In this document: one piece after another, positions 59,946 to 64,000 of the stretch
Layout of the letters: each line of letters starts with the position of its first letter
How positions within the stretch are numbered: the stretch's first letter is position 1
DNA from: Cervus elaphus
Lineage: Eukaryota > Chordata > Mammalia > Artiodactyla > Cervidae
NCBI RefSeq assembly: GCF_910594005.1
Contig: NC_057826.1
Location: 80,473,163 to 80,537,162, forward strand
Length of the DNA: 64,000 nucleotides
Direction of reading: 5' to 3'
Translations under genes and position numbers: made by a program
The notes under the pieces: generated by a model
Told to the model about the DNA's origin: nothing
What the model saw: the letters and a program-made list of their open reading frames with translations, nothing else
The model's database searches: none

Positions 59946-61179
59946 CGCTCTGTTAGTTTAAATAACTAACAGAAGTTATTTGAAATGGAAAGAGACTACC
60001 TTGTGAGGTAATGAATCACATCATCAAATTAATGATTCAGGCTGAGAGTCATCTATGCAGGATGTTAACTAGAGGATTCTTACCTTAAAAGAGAAGTATA
60101 GCTACATGGCCTCTATAGTACACCTCTGAAGTCTAGGTCAAGGCTAGCCTCAGCGTCATTATGACACTTTATCAAATATTCTTCTGCAGTTTGATCAGAA
60201 AATTGAATATTTGATTATTTTAATAAAACCTTTAAAAAACAATCTCTACATTTCATATAACTCAGAAGTAATCAATACTGGATTAAAACTTCTCACTAAT
60301 TCTGCTCCTGGGATACAAAAAGTTGCCATTGAAAGTGTAGACAGCTGACGTAGTCTCCGGAAACTCGAACTTCAGATTTCAAATGAGCTCTCACATTGTT
60401 TCCCTACCAGTCTCCATTCTGGCACCCTAATTCCACCTGTGCACCATTCCTTATCACTCTAATTAGAGAAGACTTGCATTGCACAAGCGGCTCTGTCACA
60501 TCCTCTTTCTCTTGGTCCCTGCACATCTTTTCAGTAATCTGCTTCTCCTTCCTTCCTGAAGACCATGTAGCTAATCACTTCCAACTCTTCCACTGCTGAC
60601 CATTTTCTCTCACCAGTCCTCCCTTCTTTCCTCTACCACCTCATGTCTACTCAATGTTGGAAAAACACCCCGTTTATCCTGCTGTCCCACACTCTATTGT
60701 TCTCCTTTTACTACCAAGGATCTCTATATCCCACCACCTATTTGCTAGAGTTCCCTACAGAAAGGTATCTAAGACTACCCCTTAACGGAAATAAAAAATT
60801 TAAGCCACTGACAAAAGACGTATGATTTACTGAAACAGCTTGTTCAGCCACTGCTGACTCCCTTTTCAATTCCCTTAATGTCTTTGCAGCCTGCGAATGA
60901 ACTGACCAACCCTTCCTAGCTGCAGTTACTCCTTTTCCTTTTGCAGTGAGGCTGGATGGATTGTGGAAGGCACTCTGCAGAGAATCAGAAGATTCATGCT
61001 TGAGACCCAACTATACCACTAATTATCGGTGCGTCTCCTCACCTCTGCTCCTGTCCAGATCTCACTGCTGACATGCTGACACCCAGTCTAGGTTAGGTCC
61101 CTGCAGTCTAAGCTCTCTCAAAACCTAGTCTTCTGAGTAGTGCTTATCAGAACAACTTAATTACTATATAATTAGTATT
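59946..61179. other. Unique sequence, no gene seen
   Basis: A pyrimidine-rich part (60390-60800) may be decayed L2, but I cannot assign it. A strong donor-like ttaaggtaaga lies on the complement near 60080, with no exon I can support. Confidence 0.45.
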
Positions 61180-61300
61180 TAAATGGCTGTCTTTCCTACA
61201 CACGCAGGACTGCAAATTCCATGAAGGCAAAATGCACATTTCAGCCATGCTTCGCACCTCTCGTCAGCACAAAATAAAAGTCCATCAAATGAATTAATGG
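61180..61300 (+). mobile_element. L2 LINE 3' tail (decayed)
   Basis: ctgcaaattccatgaaggca and cagcacaaaataaaagtcca resemble an L2 tail. Confidence 0.45.
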
Positions 61301-61529
61301 TGAAATAGTTGTCATGACTTCCTAAGAGACTTATTTTTATTAATCTAAAATTACTAGCACTTTACTTACATTACTGACAAAATTTTAAACAGAAACTCCA
61401 CCAATTACCTACCACAAACATGATGAATTATATATAAAATTTTACATGTAAAATTAAATAAGTCTTCTATGACAGCTACATTTTTCTTGCTTATCCACAA
61501 GAACAGAAAGGGGTGGATCAGGTACTTAC

Positions 61530-61583
61530 ATTTCAGGACCAACATGTGTACTCCAGGTTGAATGTACAAGTGTAAGCTTGATA
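61530..61583 (-). other. Candidate 54-nt exon (weak)
   Basis: On the complement, a weak acceptor (ggtttttag) precedes 54 nt that end in aaat|gtaagtacc, a good donor. If joined to exon 1 (which ends in phase 1), the frame stays open for 18 codons (reading SSLHLYIQPG in its first part). Expected chance matches in 60 kb make this weak. No protein identity is claimed. Confidence 0.2.
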
Positions 61584-62529
61584 CTAAAAACCTATTGTTT
61601 AGGTAGCTGTTTTTGATAGTACTTTGGGTTTAAAACTTTTTAACACTGGTAAAACCTATGTGCTACATATACTCTGTGAGAAAATCAAAAAAGAAAGCTT
61701 TTATCAGACAAGTTACATGGCAGTGTGATTTTAAATATAAACCAGGGAAAAATAAGTAATAGTTTAGTTGAATAGAAGCTGCCACTGTGCCTGATAAAAT
61801 GACTTTCAAATATAAAAATTTCAGATCTCATGCAACTAGGTGAAAGTTGTCAAGTTTTATGATACACCGCCTTGGTCAAACAATTTAAACAGATTACATG
61901 TTAATTTGCCCTTCTGCTGAGTGTGTCCCGCTCCTCAATTATACAGTAAGGTCCTTACGGGCAGGTTTGGCGTTTTGTTCATTGGTCCCCTTAAATAAAC
62001 AGGAATGCAGGTGATTTCAATAATCTATGATCGACAAAGTCTGAAAATAGCGTTTGTGGATAAATATATTTAAATATTGCCACTTGAAAACAACGTGCAA
62101 GTACTTAAAAGCCGATACTTAGACAATTCCCTAGGTTAACAGCCCGATAACAGGCTGTAAATATTGTTGTAATCCCCAGGAAAGAGGTATTTTCATAACG
62201 GAAACACTAACAGATATAATCACTTGGAGCTGTTCTCCAAGGCGCTCTCATGGTTAAGTCAACACCACCAGTTACGGGGGGTCAGTCGTGACCCTCGGAC
62301 ACCCTCGCTCTGCCGCAGCCTCGGGGCTACAAAACCCGCTGAGGAGTCCCTGGAGATCAACCAGCGCTTCCCTGGGGCTTCAGCTGGGAAATCCCTGGCC
62401 AGGGAATGCGGAGTTCAAGACCCCCCCCCCTTTCCTGAAATTAATGAATTGGCCATACGATTGTTTATTTAATGAGGTGTGTAGTGGCCTCTACTGGTGC
62501 TTGTGTGAGCACAAGAATGTCCCACTCTT
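61584..62529. other. Presumed start of intron 1 to CpG island, no gene seen
   Basis: Mostly unique AT-rich DNA that becomes GC-richer after 62.22 kb. A C10 run lies at 62421-62430. Confidence 0.5.
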
Positions 62530-62849
62530 ACAAGTGGGATGAGCCTTGGGGGAGGGGAGGGAAGAGAAGGGTGAACCTGCCTCCGGGTACAAAGCCCCCA
62601 ACTAGACCCCGGAGCCCCCGATGCGCCCCCACCGCCGCCCCTCTCCTTGGCGGCGCCCCAGCCTGCCCACTCCACTCTCCACCCTGCGCGATACCCTTTC
62701 TCCTCAGCAACCCGAGACGAGACAGAGAAGTTCCTGCACGTTTCCTCCTGGATCCTAAACAAAAACACCGCAGCCGCCGCCGGTGCCGGTACCGCGCCCC
62801 CGCCCCCACCCCGAGCCTCCCGGGTCGGCGCCCCGCGGCCGCCGCTTAC

Positions 62850-62979
62850 CTGAGGACTGCGGCGGGGAGCCGCTCCTGGCGGCCGCGACGCCTGGCGCCC
62901 GGCGCCCGAGCAGCAGCAGGCAGCAGAGCCAGAAGAAGGAGGTGCTGAGGAGTCGCCAGGCTCCCGGCTCCGCCGCCAT
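62850..62979 (-). CDS. First coding exon of an unidentified secreted or membrane protein
   Basis: The start codon at 62979 (complement) has a G at -3 and +4. The 43 complete codons begin MAAEPGAWRLL. Residues 11-25 form a leucine-, phenylalanine- and cysteine-rich hydrophobic core (STSFFWLCCLLLLG), and VAA at 31-33 would suit a signal peptidase site. The exon ends TCCTCAG|GTAAGC, a near-consensus donor, in phase 1. It lies inside the CpG island, as first exons often do. An ORF continues past the donor (62755-62979) but into sequence I read as intron. I do not recognise the protein. Later exons must lie further left. A signal-peptide protein entering the secretory pathway is an inference from the N-terminus alone. 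Confidence 0.75.
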
Positions 62980-63238
62980 CTCTTCCCGGCAAGCGGCAGC
63001 GGCGGCGGCAGCACCGCGGAGCCCTCGCCTCCTTCCCTCCCGCGCGCCTCAGCCGGTCCCTCGCTGCAGGCTTGGCTCCCGCGGCGGCCGCCGCCGCTGC
63101 TCCAGCCCGACCCGGCCCGGCCCGCACGGCCCCTCTCGCGGGAGGGGAGACTCGGGGGCGCCTCCCTCCTGCAGGGAGGCGGAGAGGGGAGGAGAGCAGA
63201 GAGGGGGGAGTCAGTACATTCCGGGGCTGGGGGGCGGA

Positions 63239-63254
63239 GGGGGGGGGGGGGGGG
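63239..63254 (+). repeat. G16 homopolymer
   Basis: Sixteen consecutive G upstream of exon 1 (C16 on the gene's sense strand). It could form a G-quadruplex and is a likely place for sequencing or length error. Confidence 0.95.
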
Positions 63255-63376
63255 TCCGTCTCTAGGTTCCAGGCGCCGCCACCCGCCGCCGACTCCGGCT
63301 CCACACACACCAGCGCGAGGGGGGCGGAGACCGCGGGCGGCAGGGGTGGGGGGCGGGGACCCCGGGCGCGCACCCC

Positions 63377-63388
63377 CGCGCACGCGCA
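63377..63388 (+). promoter_or_regulatory. NRF1-type site
   Basis: cgcgcacgcgca matches the palindromic consensus YGCGCAYGCGCR at every position. About 400 bp upstream of the start codon on the minus strand, so it may mark the core promoter. Confidence 0.6.
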
Positions 63389-63578
63389 GGCGCGCGTCTT
63401 CCTTGCCCGTACCCTTTCGGCTCCGCGCGCGGCCCGCCCCCGCTGCAATCCGGGCTGACGCCTCGCGGCCGCGGCGGCGGGCCCATTCCCCTCCCCCTTC
63501 TCCCCGGAGCCGCGGACGGGCGCGGGGAGCGCGCGCCGAGAGCTGCTGCTGGCGTCAGGGAAACCCCGGAGAAGCGGA

Positions 63579-63596
63579 TCCTCCTCCTCCTCCTCC
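63579..63596. repeat. (TCC)6 trinucleotide repeat
   Basis: Six perfect TCC units within the CpG island; GGA on the gene's sense strand. Confidence 0.95.
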
Positions 63597-63766
63597 TGTT
63601 GGCCTCCTCGCACCCGGGAGAAACACACCCCTTCTCTCCTCGCCGCCCGCCTCACCTCCCCTGACGCCTCTGGCTGCGGAGACCAGAGGATGAGAGGCGC
63701 TCCGAGCCCGGGCTTGTCCGGGAGGCCGGAGCGGGTGCGCACCTCTTTCAGCCTGGGCCCGGGGCC

Positions 63767-63775
63767 TCTATATAG
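63767..63775 (-). promoter_or_regulatory. TATA-like element
   Basis: ctatatagg is nearly symmetric and stands out in this GC-rich region. It is about 790 bp upstream of the coding start, so it may serve a distal start site, a gene in the other direction, or nothing. Confidence 0.3.
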
Positions 63776-64000
63776 GGCCTCAGAGGAAACCAAATGGCCT
63801 CCGGGAGGAAACCTGGGTGCGCAGAGGGTCGGCGCGGGGATTTATGTGCCAGCCAAAAACAATAGCGATCCCGCCCGGCTCTTGCTGGGACCTGGCGCGG
63901 CTCCCGTGGGAGGGGGCCCACCGCGCCGCCGCTGACCTCCCGCTTCCCGGCCGGGCCGCCCTCGCCGCGAGCTTCCCCGGGACAGTGCCAGGTCCGCCCG

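Larger units (their letters stand above)
62530..64000. promoter_or_regulatory. CpG island promoter region
   Basis: A sharp switch from AT-rich DNA to about 1.5 kb of very GC-rich, CpG-dense sequence that runs to the window end. It contains GC boxes (for example gggggcggggac at 63349-63360), a perfect NRF1-type site (63377-63388), a G16 run and a TCC repeat. It surrounds exon 1 on the minus strand, so it is most simply the promoter of that gene. Whether it is bidirectional cannot be judged here. Confidence 0.9.

Noticed and set aside
60070..60090. A donor-like ttaag|gtaaga on the minus strand
   Set aside because: The same sequence also looks like an acceptor (cttctcttttaag), and no convincing exon lies on either side.
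62469..63793. Long open frames of 304 and 315 codons (and several on the plus strand) in the CpG island
   Set aside because: They overlap each other in different frames, are rich in Pro, Ala, Arg and Gly as expected from GC-rich DNA lacking stops, and have no recognisable domains. Exon 1 at 62850-62979 explains the locus better.
1..64000. Endogenous retrovirus or LTR element
   Set aside because: I saw no paired LTRs, primer-binding site, or gag, pol or env-like frames. All reverse transcriptase sequence fits L1 or BovB.

Overview
This window is nuclear DNA of a ruminant, almost certainly a bovid. The evidence is the repeat content. It carries many tRNA-headed Bov-tA SINEs, dimeric Bov-A2 SINEs with AGC tracts, CHR-type cetartiodactyl SINEs, BovB (RTE-type) LINEs and ruminant L1 3' ends, on a background of older mammalian L1, L2, MIR and hAT repeats. 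Species cannot be settled from these alone. No prokaryotic gene, CRISPR array, tRNA or rRNA gene is visible. Repeat names rest on remembered family sequences, not on a database search.

The one protein-coding gene I can support is at the right edge. A CpG island (about 62.53 kb to the window end) carries a minus-strand first coding exon (62850-62979). It has a good start context, a signal-peptide-like N-terminus and a near-consensus splice donor. I do not recognise the protein. Transcription would run leftward, so most of the window is probably first intron, or intron plus exons I cannot see. A 54-nt segment at 61530-61583 is phase-compatible with exon 1 but is only a weak exon candidate.

Layout: 0-5 kb has a BovB tail, two SINEs sharing one target site, an L2 piece and an antisense L1 with 272 open codons of ORF2. 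At 5-12 kb there is a MIR split by a SINE, a MER5-like hAT piece and old L1 fragments. At 12-16 kb an ancient L1 3' region is split by a 2.3-kb BovB, a Bov-tA and a Bov-A2. At 16-30 kb there are L1, L2, MIR, BovB and SINE copies and one CTCF-like motif. At 30-45 kb there is mostly unique intron-like DNA with scattered SINEs, L2 and an old L1. At 45-50.5 kb a near-complete BovB sits beside a second truncated one. At 50-62 kb there is L1, MIR, L2 and SINE debris with two local tandem duplications. The last 1.5 kb is the promoter.

I found no convincing new gene system. The points of interest concern repeat biology: reuse of a target site, a Bov-tA form with a duplicated head found twice with nearly the same junction, internal BovB sequence matching the left part of Bov-A, and inverted plus tandem repeats at the 5' end of the long BovB.
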